Source of the DNA: Strongylocentrotus purpuratus
Taxonomy: Eukaryota > Echinodermata > Echinoidea > Camarodonta > Strongylocentrotidae
Length of the DNA: 64,000 nt
Direction of reading: 5' to 3'
NCBI RefSeq assembly: GCF_000002235.5
Contig: NW_022145554.1
Span: forward strand, 1,891,501 to 1,955,500
Below the pieces are notes generated by a model. That model saw nothing but the letters and a program-made list of their open reading frames with translations, was not told the DNA's origin and did not search any database. Within the stretch, counting starts at the first letter, position 1. Every line of letters begins with the position of its first letter. The position numbers were made by a program, and so were the translations under genes. Below, one piece after another: positions 13,301 to 28,300 of this stretch.

Positions 13301-16300
13301 ATCTTCAGCAGGAGGGGAAACAGACCCTGCCATGGCCTTCCAGTTTCTGATGATCACATCGATGGAATCTTCTGGAAGCTTCTTGAAGACCTCTCTGGCT
13401 GCGTCGTGCTTCGTGGTGGCTAAAGGGGAGATGGAAACATGCATTAGAGAGACTTGGAAGATGGATACATGAATGGGGCTGGTCAGATGGATTGTTCTGC
13501 ATTTATTAACATATTGAAATAACTGAGTGTAATTGAAAGTAATAATTCTGTTTATAATATGTATAATAATATTACATTTATAGAGCACATTTTCATTGGA
13601 TACAAAGCGCATAAAAAAGAAATACATACAAAAAGAGAGCACATTATCATACAAAGCTTACATTAATTACAGATGGAGAGGTATATTGCAACAAATTAGA
13701 AAAGATATGTTTACAGATACCCCTTGAAAGCAGGGAGAGTATGGCAATTCTTTAGTAAGGAGTTCTAGGTTTTGGGGGTAATAACAGAAAAAGCCTGATC
13801 ACCTATCACTAGTTTGAGGGACGGTGAGTGTATTACTAGTGGCTGATCGTGTATTATACATGGATGTGTGCGAGTGGAGTAGATCACCTGGGTATGGTGG
13901 GGCCTGATTATTGACATTATTTAAAGGTAAAGACCAGTTATGGTCATGCGATTGCATTGTGAAAGAAACGTTGTTGAATCGATCAGAAAAGGTTGATCAT
14001 CTAGCATCTAGCATCTGCAAGGTTCTGGAATCATCAAAATGATAAGAAATTTGGCCCATTCTTCGTAAAGTTACAAGCACTATACACAGAAAGATGTATA
14101 TGGGACTACCCTATATTTCTCACAGACCATGAGAGAAACAAATTTACCAAATATATGAATTAGTAGGCGGTTTCCCGGCAAATTTTTTATCATCATGTAT
14201 TATTCAAAACATATTCTTTCACATGATTGGTAATGAGAGCTTCCATTTCATTTTTTGAAATTGGGGCGTTTCCAATACTGGTCTTTACCTTTAATATCGC
14301 GTACATGTATATGTGACATCAGCAGAACAAGGGTCAGTGGGTACTAATTACCTTTAAAAAAACCTTTCATTTGGTAAACCTCACTAAAATTTTTGTGGCA
14401 TTATATGGGCTAAAGATGAGGGAATAACAGACAAAATGAAGAATAGCATAAACACAAAACCCAATTTGGACTTTTCTCTCTGGAACCATCTACTAACCAA
14501 GGAAAGTTCTGATGATAGCGTTGCTCTGCTTGACAGCTTCAGCCCTCTGTGATGGATCAAACACTAACCAGTCAATGGCTTCTATCTTACGACGATCCTC
14601 CTACAACAAAAACAAAATTCATCAAAAATTGTAATTATCTTTATTACTACTTTATAGTCTATGCAACACAAATAATCTCCCTGTGCCACAATGTATTTAT
14701 CATGGGATAAATTATACTAAAGGCTTCAAGATTATGAAATGTTTACATGAAAGATTAATCTATACTGGTTTCAAAAGGGTCGTCATGGACCAGAAATGGT
14801 AAATTCTGCAAAGCCATTGAGATGCACAAAGTGTAATAATAACAATATTTATAATGATAATACATTACATTTATATAGCGCATCACATGAACACTTCAAT
14901 GTGCTTAACAATGGTATTATTATTAACCTTGGTCACTAGATTTGACGTCTGAACATAAGTGTGCACCATATCCAATCCGGTCAATGGCGTGGCTTGGATC
15001 GTAGATGAATTACGTGTTAATTTAAATCCATAAAACTATAATTGTGACTGTATTTACCTGTGATGTAGCTGCTTCCAATGCTGCTGTGCGTACGATATCT
15101 GAACCAGGTTCCCCGTCTTCTTTGAATCTCAATGTCTCCACGACCTTCTTGGTGATTGCAGCTACATCCAATCCTGTCAAGACAAATGCATATTTTGAGA
15201 TTTACAAAATGCAGAGTTTGTGAGGGGTATTTCCCAGACAAACATAAAACGACAGTAAATGAATGAAAAACAAAACCAAAAAAAGCGTCAAATCAATTTG
15301 ATTTTACAATAGTTTCTGGGCGTGATGTTTTCTACAATGTATCAGTGTTAGGCATTTTTACACAATATATTCTTATCCAAAGCATGTTTAAAGAGGTGTT
15401 TTAGCATTTGAAACGTGAGCAACTAACCTTCATGTTTTGGTAAAATTTGTAACAAGCAACACCCCTTTAGACAGTAAGGCCCGAATTCACAAAGGAGGTT
15501 TACATTTAACCCATGGTTTAAACCTTCATTTACATTACCCATGGTTTAAAAATTAGCGCAAAATATGTGTACCTTGCCTTGCGCGCGTCTAATATTGGAC
15601 CTTTTGACTGTGTCATGCTTATTTTGCGCTAATTTTAAACCATGGGTTATGTAAATGAAGGTTTAAACCATGGGTTAAATTTAAACCTCCTTTGTGAATT
15701 CGGGCCTAAGAGTTCAACAGACAGACAACTATGAAATCTTTTCTCTAGAATCTACAACTCTGCTGTTCTTACCGGCATCTTCAGCTAGCTGTAAGCAGTA
15801 CTGTCTCTGATTCTTGTCATGGATGCCTGCAAAGAAAACATGGAATGATCAGTTGATGTTTGGGCGACACATGCTCTACCGGCAATTTTTGCAATCGCAC
15901 TGGCCATGAGTATATGTGGCAAAGACACTTGGCTATTAGCCTACAGGACATGGCTAATCAAAATCATCTGAAGAAATGCCAATCAGAATCCATTGCATAG
16001 GAAAGTACTGGAAATTCAACTTCAGACTCCCCAGTTGTGGTATAATGTATGACAAATAAAAAGAACTGATGTGATACAGGACTTGCAGATTATTGATAAT
16101 CTACAAAAATTAGCTTGTCACAATTATTTGATATTTGTTAACAATTAGCAGGACAATAGCATAAAACCCAATTTCTCTGTGAACCAATATTATGGTGACT
16201 AAAATCATTGTACAAACCTACAAATTAAAAAAAACAAAAATAAAAAAGGAGGAAAAGGAAACCAATAGATTTGATAACTCCTGCAAAATTATTTACCCCT

Positions 16301-19300
16301 TCTCCAATGATTTTCAAAAAAATTGAAACATCCTTCTTACCTTCCAAAAACTTTGCATACCACACAACCTGCAAATCAGCTGGAAGTTGTGAAACGTATA
16401 TGGCAACCAGTTCAGTCTTATTGTCAGAGATTAGATCCTGTGAAAGTGGAACAAAAATATCATTTTATTAGTATTAATAGTAATAATAACAATAATAACA
16501 ATAGCAAGAACAGTAGCAGGAGCAGCATTAGCAACCAGAACTGCATCTTTCTAAAATTTAGACTTGAATGCATGCTAGTATTATAGAAATATTGACTGCT
16601 ACGAGAGGACTGGCTGTTTATATATGCATTTCCCGAGAGCCAGTATAGAAACAGCCAGTCCTCGAGTATTAAAGCAGTTGACATCCCTTTTATATGCCGA
16701 ATTCAAACAAAAATCTACCAAGAATTCTTACCATATCTTTTTATCGAGTAAAGATTGGTTAAAACATCACAAAAAAACTGATAAATTGTCTGTTTATCAC
16801 CGCCCGAAAAATGACTGAAATTTTCAATAAGTTGGGAATCGCAGACAAAAAGCACTATATGATGTCCGTGATTGCTCAAAGAACATTTTAACACGTAAAC
16901 CAATGGGTATCGCATCAAGATTTTTATATTTTCCCAGTAACTGGAAATTTGCCGGGATTTTACTTTAATTTCTTTACGGGAATGGCTAAAATCACGAACT
17001 GCAATTTCGACCAAACAGATGGCTGGATTTCTTAAGTGAGGTATATAATGTAGGGCAGCAACATGCACAATCCCAACCAGCACATTTGATATCTTGTAAA
17101 TTGCATTCCTGCTTGTTTACAAATTTGTGGCTCAGAAATTACTCCCTTGTTGATTTCATGTAGATTCCTCCTTGCCTGGAATGTACAAATAGTCAATTTC
17201 AACTCCTGAAGCAACCCTTTGAGTCAATTTCACTCTTGGTATTTCCTGAGTAATATACAAGCTGTCAATCAAAGGTACATGTACATGTAAGAGGTTTTGT
17301 GACCTACTTCTCCCTGAAACCAGTTATACCAGATCAGACCAGATCAGACCAGATCAAACACATTGTAATAATGAGTGCAGAACTTCCATGCTTGTACACA
17401 CATGTATCGTCATTTTTTACAAGAATGCTACAAAATTAATCAATCAATTGATTTTTGACAAAATAAGGCCCAGAGCAAATGTCAGATCATCATGTCAAAG
17501 ACATATATAAACATGACGTAAAAATGTACATGTTGGAATTGTGTACCTTGACGTAGGCCTCGATGACAGAGACGCATATCTCCTCTCTGGTTTGTAGTCC
17601 TAGAGAGCGTAAGGTGAGGGCTAGATGAGCCATGAAGCGGACTAGATGATGAGAAGGACGTGGGTTATTCTCTCTCAACCACTCACTCATTTCTTCAAGA
17701 AGGGCTAGAAGGAGAAAAATATGGTGTATAAGTGATTACTAGTTGTCTTTTCATATTCAGTTAAATTTTATTTAATGTTCACTATCTACTAGCCAAATTC
17801 ATGGAGAAATCCTTTAACCCATGGTCCAACCCAAGGTTTCATTATCTGTGGACTAAAATAAGCACTAGGAAGCAAACAAGTCCTGTTTAATGGACTTGAA
17901 GCTGAACCATAGTTTTATGTACACCAATCACCTACAAAATAATTTGTGTTCAAATAACAAATAATTTGTGTACAGATAGAATGTATTAAACCAACCTCAT
18001 AAATATTTACCTGGCTTTCAATGGGCTAATGATTAGGAGTAAGAATAACATAACACGTAACTTAGGAACTGTTGTGAAGTCTACTCACAAGTCACTTTTA
18101 TATCAATTGAGAGTGTATTTAAACTTTCAAGGTCTCTCTTCAGAAGTAATATTGAAGCTCATATTTTAAATATAGTATTACCACATGGTACTTATAAAAT
18201 ATAGACAAAAATAACCTTTGGTTACTCGTACTCGTCCAAATTGACCAAGGTTGTTTATTATGATAAACAACCTTGGTATATTTGGTAAATTGGGACTAGT
18301 ATGGTTACTTCACAGTGCATTCAGGACAGGGAAGTTGATAACTTACTATCAATATCACCCAGTATGATGTATTTCTGTATAAGATGAAGCTTCTCTTTGG
18401 CTTGGGCTTCTACTTTCTAGAAAGAATCAAAGAAAAATAATACATATGAAAGAAAACATAAGTATAGTACATATTCTTGCATTAAATTACAGTTAGATGT
18501 AGTGAGTCTTGGTGTCAAACTCTACTCTCTGGTCAGCCCAAAAGGATCATGTCGTCGGCCTTATGCCAAAAGGGCCTTAACCCGATTTTGGGGGTTATTG
18601 AGTTATTAACATCACCTTGTAGATTTAATCATTCTCTTTAAAATGATGTGCTTCACTTGTTGAAATTCGATTAATTTATGAAGATAATTATGAATTTCAA
18701 AAGGGCCTTAACGCGTATCTCATCTTTTTCCTTACAAGGTACGCCAAAAGGGCCTTAACCTACACGGCAAATCTTTTATCAATGACAGATTATTTCGTAA
18801 TTTCCATTTAATTCAATAAATATCAGTAGAAACACCATTAAAAACATGATTAGTCTAGAATAGACACAATGTACTTAAAATAATCACTGAAAGCATATGT
18901 CATGAATTTAGATCATGAAATCTGAGTGAGATTTAAATTAGGTATGGATGCATGAAATGCGACCGACTCGTTGAAGTACGCAGATGTCAACGTATGGGAC
19001 TGTGATGAAAAATAAACAACGAAAAAGGTGTTCTAAATGTACGATCTCTAAAAAATAACTTTACCGATAGCTGCATTATATCAATAAAAATATTCAGATA
19101 TCAAAAATACTTTTTCAAACATTTTAATTAACCAGTTTTATCAGTTTTCGTGATCCAATAGCCGTAGGAGGGCCTTTCTGGCAGACCAAAGGTGTTGCGA
19201 AACAAGAAAATTTCCTTATGCCAGAAGGGCGCTAACTATGCGCGCGTACTATGCGCGCCCTTTTGGCATAACGACGCGTAGGTTACGCCCCTTTTTGGCA

Positions 19301-22300
19301 CAATGCCGAGTAGGTCACGGCCCTTCTGGCATAAATATGCTGCCTTCAAGCCTTATGCCAAAAAGGCCCTAACATGTTTTTTGCACATAGCATGTACAAT
19401 TCTGAATATTTTATAACACATTTAACACATTTCATGTAAAACTGAATAACTTAACATATTTATCGAAATTGGCTTCAAAAACAAAAAAACGACCACAAAC
19501 TTTTGATTATTAGAGAGGCCAAAACCTTTAAACGCGATTATCTCGGAATGGCCAAAAGCAGTTAAGGCCCTTTTGGCATAAGGCCGACGATGTATGCATA
19601 GTAAATAGGGTTTCATGTACATTAGCGCTACTAGAAATGGCAAAATAGTAAAAAAAAAAAAAACTATTTATTTAGAAATTGTAAAACAAATCATTTTTAG
19701 TCGGACACATGTATTGTCTTGTATCTGCTGTTATAGTGTCTTTCATCTGTTGTCTTGAAAGTAGGAGGTCTTTATCTTTTAACACATGCTCCCCTACAAA
19801 AAAGATTGTATATCTAGATAAAGAATTCATCCATCAATGTTTACCCTTAACCTTGGATTTATATAGACTGAAAATTAGAGACATCCATGAGTAAGTGTCC
19901 CTGAAAAAAATTGTACTTATAGTGAAGAGAAAGTTAAGAAATAGAATAGCTCAGAATGTAAAATATGATGTGCATTTACATCTATCTATACATGTATAAA
20001 TATGTATACAGGTTTACTAGAAATATGGGCTTCAATTGAAATGACTACATTACCATTCTATGGAAGGGAAAATTGACTTACTTGGTTTGGATGGGCATGA
20101 AGCTCTTGGAAAATCTTGGGTGGAGTGAGACTGCAAAAAAATAGTGAATAAAGAATATATTATCTATGTCAATCTGACATACAGATATCCCACTTTAATA
20201 GATTGATGTTGTTTGGTAGAGTTTTTCTCTTGATCTACCAACTCTAATGATCAGCAAGTGAGCTCTAAACTCACCCACATCCCTCTGTAGTAAGTACACA
20301 TTGGCTCTGCATGATACATACATGACCTAAGTTTGGCTGGAACCCATCAATGAGTTCATGAATTCACGCCATCACGAGAACGGGACGAACAGACATTTGT
20401 ATGAACGGACAACCCGAAAACATAATGCCTCCGGCTACCTTGTTGCGGAGGCACAAAAATGCATTGTTTGTGTGCTTTAGCGCTTCAGCTTTGTTTACAT
20501 CTGGACCAAAGTTCACAGAGCCGAACCAGAAAAATTTGGACGTGATCATTTTGATACCTTTCTTTGAAGCTCAAAAATTCACTCTTTGGTGTAGAAGGGA
20601 TTTGGGCAAGATATCTACACTAATAAATACACTTCTTCCTCATGCTTCGTCACTACGCAATGGGTTAGGTTACTTCAAACAATAATACTCCTGCTTACTC
20701 TTTGGTGTAATAGCCCTGGGGTAGAGGTTGAAGGGCCCTATCTGACCTCAGCTGGTCCCGGATCTCTCTCTCTACTTCCTGGTCGACTAGAACCTTGAAG
20801 TACCCCCAAAGGCAGTCCTCCCACAGGTCACAAGCCGGTAGCAGCTAAATTAGTTGAAAATATAGCAGTTCAGAGTTTTCTTATTTTCTAAATCAATCAG
20901 TTCTTCTTCTAAAATTGTCAACAATTAATCTCATTTTCCACTCCTTTATAGTTTGAAGAAAATAAAATGGTTATTAAATGAACCTTTATGAAAGAAATTG
21001 CAAAATCTAACTAAAAAATGCCAATTCATACAAAAAAGAAGTGATTTGATATTTTACAACGCATTGCTAATTTGTAGACTTTCATAATTAGTTACAATTA
21101 AAATCACTGCTATTATGGGTAATTCCTGGCACTTACGATCAAAAGCTAATGCAAAAACGTCATTAAGAGAAGACACTTTACTGCCAGAAACCCATTCCTA
21201 TGGTAGAATACATTCTGTTTGTCCACAATGCCCTCCCTAACCTATTTGCCATACCTCTCTCAGGTTTCCACTAAGGACTGCATAGATGGCCCTCTCATAC
21301 AGATGGAATCTCTCATCCTCGGCCATTCTCCAGCAGACATTCTTCCAGATGTCTCGGTACATGTTGCCTTCGATCGGGGCCAGGTCGCCTGAGGTATGAA
21401 CTGAAAGAGAACATAAATAATGAATACATACTCCGATTCCTCACTGGAGAACGGAAAGAATGCTCTGCAAGAAGGACAATTTCTTTGTAGATTGTGCACT
21501 GACTAATGAAAGTGTCTTTCATCAGAAAAAGGCAGCATGACAAATTGCAACAAACATGTAAAAGCCAGACACTACTAGAGAAAATTGAAGAAAAAGGAAA
21601 CTGTTTCTGCACTGTTGGTGAAATTTACATGAAGGGACACAAAAAGATGAATGCAAAAGGAATAGTAGTTTGTGATTCTGTGAATTAAAATGTCTTATCT
21701 CACATAACTGAATGACAGTTTAGGGAATACAGACACATGCATTAAGCTTAATCTACCTCTATGTGATCAAAATATGAATTTCAACAATTACACATTTTAC
21801 GTTGTAGACATGTCTTTGTATGCCATTACATTTCCCTAAGCTACTCTAAGTCATCAAACTCACAAACCTGAGGTCATATTCCTATCATGATAGAGCCTCC
21901 ATCCCTCTAAGGACGCAGCCCTCCACGCCTGGCCGGACTCCTTGCACAGTCTCTGAGCTTCCTCCAGCTTCCCGGCCCGGATGTTGGCGAAGACGTTCAG
22001 GAGCAGCCTGGTCTCGTCCTCCTTGTCCAGGTCAGCCAGAGGTCGGTTCTCTCGGATCGGGGCATCCGGGTCAAGAGAGGTCACCATCGTCTCTCTTGTT
22101 GATGACCCCGATACCGCCCTCTGCTGCAGGTCATGGAGAGTGTTTTCCCTGTAAAATAGAAAGCATTAACAATGATATTAAGGGATCTGTACCCTCGTTC
22201 AGTGAAAAGTGCCAAAGTCTACAGAGTTTCCATTTAACACATCTATTGTTGGACTACTCTTTGTAATAGTCCAGTTTACTTTCAAAATACGGAATTTCTC

Positions 22301-25300
22301 AAGAGTATTTTTCTTTTCAAACATGTACACTTACATGTGTTCATGTTTGCGGTCAAAATTGACGACTCATGTTTAACAATTATGTCAGCAACTCAAGGGA
22401 TATCGACAGGTAATTAAGAAGATGCATTCTAAATTGATGAACAGATATAAAAAAAATACTTCCTAAACACTACAAGAAACTATAAGGGACAACACACTCA
22501 CCAGCACACTGAATGCGAGTAGAACTGGACTTTATTGTACGAGAATGCAGACTGATCGGCAGCTACGCTTTCCAACCAATCTACAACGATCTGATGTTGT
22601 CTAACGACGGCGTCCCTCTCGAACAAAGAGTCTGCAATCTCTCTCTCGCTGAGGTGTTCGGTCTAAACATCATAGTGCGGGTAAGTATTGGAATGCAATG
22701 GGAAAGACGGTTAGTTGACATTGAGTATTAAAGGTAACAATGGAAAGTATCACTATCAACATACAATTGGCATCTAGAAAATAGTGACCACTCTAGAAAG
22801 AGTACCACATAAAAATGTTTTTTTTAACCCAAACTTATGAAATGGATCAAAATAAGTTGAGACACATCATACACATTAATAAAGTGTGCAGACAAAAGGA
22901 TAATTATCAACCTCCAAAACCTGGTCAGGGTGGTGAGGGAACAATGTCTTTGCAGTTTTCTTTTCTTTGCCCTAAGCTCTCGCAAACTTGGCCTTGGTAT
23001 CTTTCGCTACCAATAATGAAATTCAACCACATAGATTAGGAATTACTCATATATTTACTTATTAGAATATCAAGGCAAATTTCATATTGAAGGCATTGGG
23101 TTGTTCAATGTTCCATAACTATGTAAAAAATGTCTTGCTTTTGTTGGTTGCTGTACAGTTTTGGATGGGGAGAGGGGGGGGGGGGGGTGGGGTTAGAATC
23201 ACATTATCATACTACATGTGATATTATTGTACATATGTTTTTAAATCTTTTCATAAATTGTAAGCAATTTTAGCCATCGGCTGCTATAATTTTGTTTAGT
23301 AAACAACGAATGAACAAAACACAACAAAATCTTTAAAATAAATAAGTAAATAGATAAATGACTAAATCTTCCTTACATGAATTCTATCGACAATGATAGA
23401 GCCAGGATCTTGATCTTCCGCAGACATTTGTCTGTCCTGATACAATGAACCAATCAGTCGCCATGTTGCTTTCTCCTGGGTCAGCAGGCGAAGCACTTGA
23501 AGTGTGCGGGAAAAGCTGCAAAAGATATGAAATAAAGTTACACATACAGTCAGTAATTGATACAAAAATCTATAACCCCAGGCAAAACTTTTCCACTGCC
23601 TTTAACAAAGAGATTCTTAGTCTTGCCCTTTCAAAACTTTTTTCATCTCCATCAATATCCTCAAATGATTTATGTGCATTTACAGAGTCCATTCCCAGCT
23701 TTTCAGTCTCCATTTCCATCTTTTTTTTTCTTTTTTCTTCTGCAATACATCCTTTGCTCCACGCTTACCTTTTGATCTTTTGTTTTAAAGATATTAACCA
23801 GAACAATTATAGTGTTACTCTTGAAAGAAAGGTAGTAATAGTAAGAAATCACAGTAATGCAACAAATTAGTCAACTGATGATTAAACTAATGTGCTTAAT
23901 TAATGCAAAGTCATTGTGAATACGTACTCCACATAAGAATTTGTCATCAAGTCGATAGTTATTTTTGGGGTCAACAACTTCTGATTTTTAAAGCTTTAGA
24001 TTTCAAGTTTTTAGAGAGATGATACTCCTCTGATGGACACTAAAATAGCATATAATTGTAATCTATGGGTTATAAGCTTTCTGTTGATATATAAATCTTA
24101 AGAAAAAAAAAAAATCTCTTACGACAGGGTCTTTAATTGCACAATTTTATCTTGTCTGATACCTTTTCTGACTGGGTAGAGTTTTGGTCATGAGTCTGTC
24201 CAGCATGGTGACCTGTTCATGACAGAGACGTTCATACTCAGACACCAAGGCAAAGACATCGGTCAGAGACTGGTGTTTCTTGAAGGCATTCAGGAACTCA
24301 TCAAACAACCCTTCCGTTGCTGGAGATTGTATGTAAAAAGGAAAAATTTGCATTGACAATAAGAACATTGATACATATATGTACCAGCACATACATTTTA
24401 GCACTCTATTATTTAGTAGGATAATTGGACGAACAACTGAAAACAGACTGACATGGACACCATATTCATATAACAATACATACACTTTGAGTCCATAATA
24501 TTGATTCACCAGAGTACTTCTGAAGAAAGTTGGCTATGCTTTTTATTCAAAACTCAATTTGATAGGAGACATAGTTTCTCACTTCTGGTATTTCACAAAA
24601 ATTGCCCCAATTTTGTGGAATGACCCTCATGCGCTCACATGTCTGACTTTCTGATAAAAATGAACATCATCTCACAATTTCTGCAACCTCAAAAAGTGCA
24701 AGATATGTCTGTTACTCACCTAGTTGTCCTGGATCCTCTTGCAGCAGGAGATTCGCCCTGGTCATGTCCATGGTGACACCTGTTTGATCCAGCATTGAGT
24801 TATCATACTGAGGACTGGACAGCATAGAGGCTTGCAGGTTCCGGGTCGGTTCACCCATGGACATTGAAAGCTGCAATTTGCAAATTGAGTAATGGTACAT
24901 TGTTGATGTGTTGTGCAATTGCAATCAATCTGATTATCAATGTCAGACTTGCTTCATAACAAATGCTTGATTGAATATGATGCGGTAAACCATGTTTCTT
25001 TTTTTAAATTGAATAATGGCATAAGAGTAACAGGTTTCACATTTCTGTGTCAACGTACTACCTTTGTTGCACACAGTTACTATTCATAAAAACATTATAA
25101 TAACAGCTGTGTAAGGTATAATACTTTTTGATACAAAAATGAAAACTTTGAAACCTGCATGAAATTCATCTTAACCCCATAAATTATAACCACATTTTAA
25201 CATTGGATAACAAATATTGGTATTAAGAAGAATTTTATGCCGAAGAATATTAGTGGGATGCGGGGGTTTAGCAGTAGATTACCTTGGCTGACGGAGTAAG

Positions 25301-28300
25301 AAAGGATCTCGCTGGTGTGAATCCAACTGTGTCTGAAACATCAAACTCTGATGTCATGGGTGGCTTCTGAGGTGTATCTGGCAAAAAGAAAAGGGAGGGG
25401 AAGGGCGGGGGTAAAACATTTTAAATCTGAACTATGAGAAAGAGGGAGAGAGAGAATAAACAGAGAAAATCCCACATGCTTTATTCTACATTTTTTCCAC
25501 TCTACAAAGTACACACCTTCAAATATACTCAACACAATTTCTATTGGAAAGATATTTCATAATTTTGTTGGTCCAAATTCAACACAATATAGAGGAGAGA
25601 AGGTGGGTGGGGGGGGGGGGATAATTTTAGAAAGCGTTGCAACTGACATCAATGAAATAAGTTGTGCCAAAGGACTTTTTATCCTTCAATTTAGTACTTG
25701 GTATGTGATATCTGAATTCAGAGTAACTTCTTTACTAATGTTTTAGTATCCCGCTGAATACGAAGCCCAAGTCTGTAAAGAAATTTGAGTTTGAGTTGAG
25801 TTGAGGATTTATTATCCAAACGTTTCAAATACAGTAATATAACAACAATAAATGTATGTTTGATCATGACTTACATGTTCTGCGTTTCATCTCACTTGCA
25901 GGTGTTCTTGCTGTTTGGTTGAAAGGCCATACTCCTGGGGCGGGTGTACCCTGTAAGCCAGTTGCTTGCTCCAGCATTCCCATTGCTGTAACACATAGTC
26001 AAGGACAAACAAAACAAGGGTATGGTGACATCAGACTCACCGACTGACAGCTTACAAGACCAACTGCCTGCGAGACTGTAAACTGCATAGTTTCTGTGCT
26101 TTATAAATGTATTTAAAACTTTAGAAAAGTCGCTAGAAGTGCCAGAAGTGTCATAAGACCAACAATCTCAGTTTCCTGGGTCATTTGTCTACCAGACATT
26201 CGATCTTGTGGACCTGACAAGTTTTCTAATATTCATTTTTGCAGGCTGTATGAAAATCCACTGGAGAGTGGCCAAATATATTTACGTAATTTCCATAGAT
26301 TCTCTGCCAACTTCTGTGGGTTAGTTTATACTGATACTGACCTCCTGTTCTAAGTGATACATTTATGTGCAAGCTGTACAAAGTATGCCATATCAAAATC
26401 TCTTTCTGCACTGTTTAATTGAACATGAGTGCTATTAAAGGTAAATTCACCAAAACAAGTTTGCATTGATTGCTCCTCAACTTGCTATTCCTATTAAGAT
26501 CACAACCACACACAAAGATGATAATTCATTCCTACAAAAATGAATTGCAAACATGATTTCAAATGATTTTTCCTTGAAAATGCAAATAAGCTCTAACTTT
26601 TGCATTTGTAAGTGTAAAAGGAAGTATTATGGTTTTAATCAAAGAACAGTAAATATGACTTGATGAAATTCGTTTGTGAAGGATACATTTTCTGATGCGG
26701 TCATTCTGCAAGACATTGCTCCGCAGCTCTTCTCTTGGTTCTATCGATCTGTCTAGGATGCTGAATGAAAGATCACCTTGTCTGCAAAGAAGAAAAGACA
26801 AAGGAACGTTCTCAAGACAACTACTTGGATATTAATCACACCATATATGAGACAAGGTTATCATTTGAATATTTGTTGAACAGTATAACTGTCGACAGCA
26901 ATAGTAGTTTCATGCCATGGATAATTAGAACGTAATGTTCAACAGTGTAATACGCATCTTAACATAATAACAACAACTTTTAATGGAATTTCCACTGAAT
27001 AGACCAAGGGACAGATCTTGAAGCAAAGAAAAAAAAATGCTTCACAATTAAAGTACATATTGCAAAATTACTAATATACATATGTTTACCAAACAATTAT
27101 AAATGCACCTCACGATTTCAACATTTTAATTTTGTCGTCTATCATTTTCCCTTTTTCTGGCAGTAAATATTAATAGTCTTTCTTATTTATCTTATTGTAC
27201 AGGCAAAGTAATCATGACTATTTATGAAATGAGTTCAAGAATGGAGGCAAACAAATCGGTCAAATTAAAAAAACATGCATCATTCTTTCTACCACGCCTA
27301 ACAGGCAAACATGTTTCTGTCAACAATTGAAAAGTTGATAACAGCTGGAAGTGATATTGCGCTGATGAGATACCTGCACCTGTGTATCTCTGTGATTTCA
27401 TTAAAAGGAAATGGCGGCCCCCACGACTGTGTGATTCTTGGCATTTTGGTTGTCTTTTTGCTTATCTCTCGACTTAACATTCATTTTGTAGACCCTTTGT
27501 ATAAAAGAAATACTTCCATGTTTTGGGGCTTGTGCATTAGTGATATGCACTGCACTCGGTTAATTCACAGTGAGCCAGATAATGAACTCAACAAGTATCC
27601 GATTGTGACTTAACTTTGGGTGCATTGCATATTCACTGTGAAATTTACTCGCAAACATGAATTATTTGTATTTAAACTTACCTCCCCTGACGTCTGTTGT
27701 CTCTCCTTTGATCAATAGACCTGTTCATTGTGTGTGGGTCAAAGGAGGTGTCTGGCCTCTGCGAATACTGAAGAATAAAAGCATGAATAAGTACATTTAG
27801 TAGGAATCTCTACTGCTCTGTAGATGAATGGTTATCTTTTACCAACAGTTGCCATGATTGTTTTTTGGAAATAAATTTGTTGTGAGTATGACGACTTGTG
27901 CAATAGTCGGGCGGAAACGTGTTCAGACAGCTTGAACTTGAAAATGAAGAAACAAGAAATAGATCTGATGACAAAACATGATGCAGAATAGGTGCATGAA
28001 GTTAGTGACTGTAATCTCAGATCCTCATTAAATTCATGCAAGTAATTCACATCATGAATTGATGATCTTTACGGTTGCTATCTTCACACAGCTCAGGTGC
28101 GTGTGCCTGCCCGAAACCCATCGTTGGCATGTAGATCTACTTGTAGTTGTATTCTGCAGAGGTTTGGTGTGAAACCTGTGAGAAAGTATAGACCTCTAGA
28201 GGTCTAACTAATGTCTTTATTTTTGGGAGAAATAAAAAGATAAGAAAATTTACACGAAACAGGTAGGAAGCGACTTTTATTAAATCATCATGATCATGAC

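Noticed and set aside
17332-17362. AGATCAGACC short tandem as regulatory array
   Set aside because: Three short copies within an intron, with no other support.
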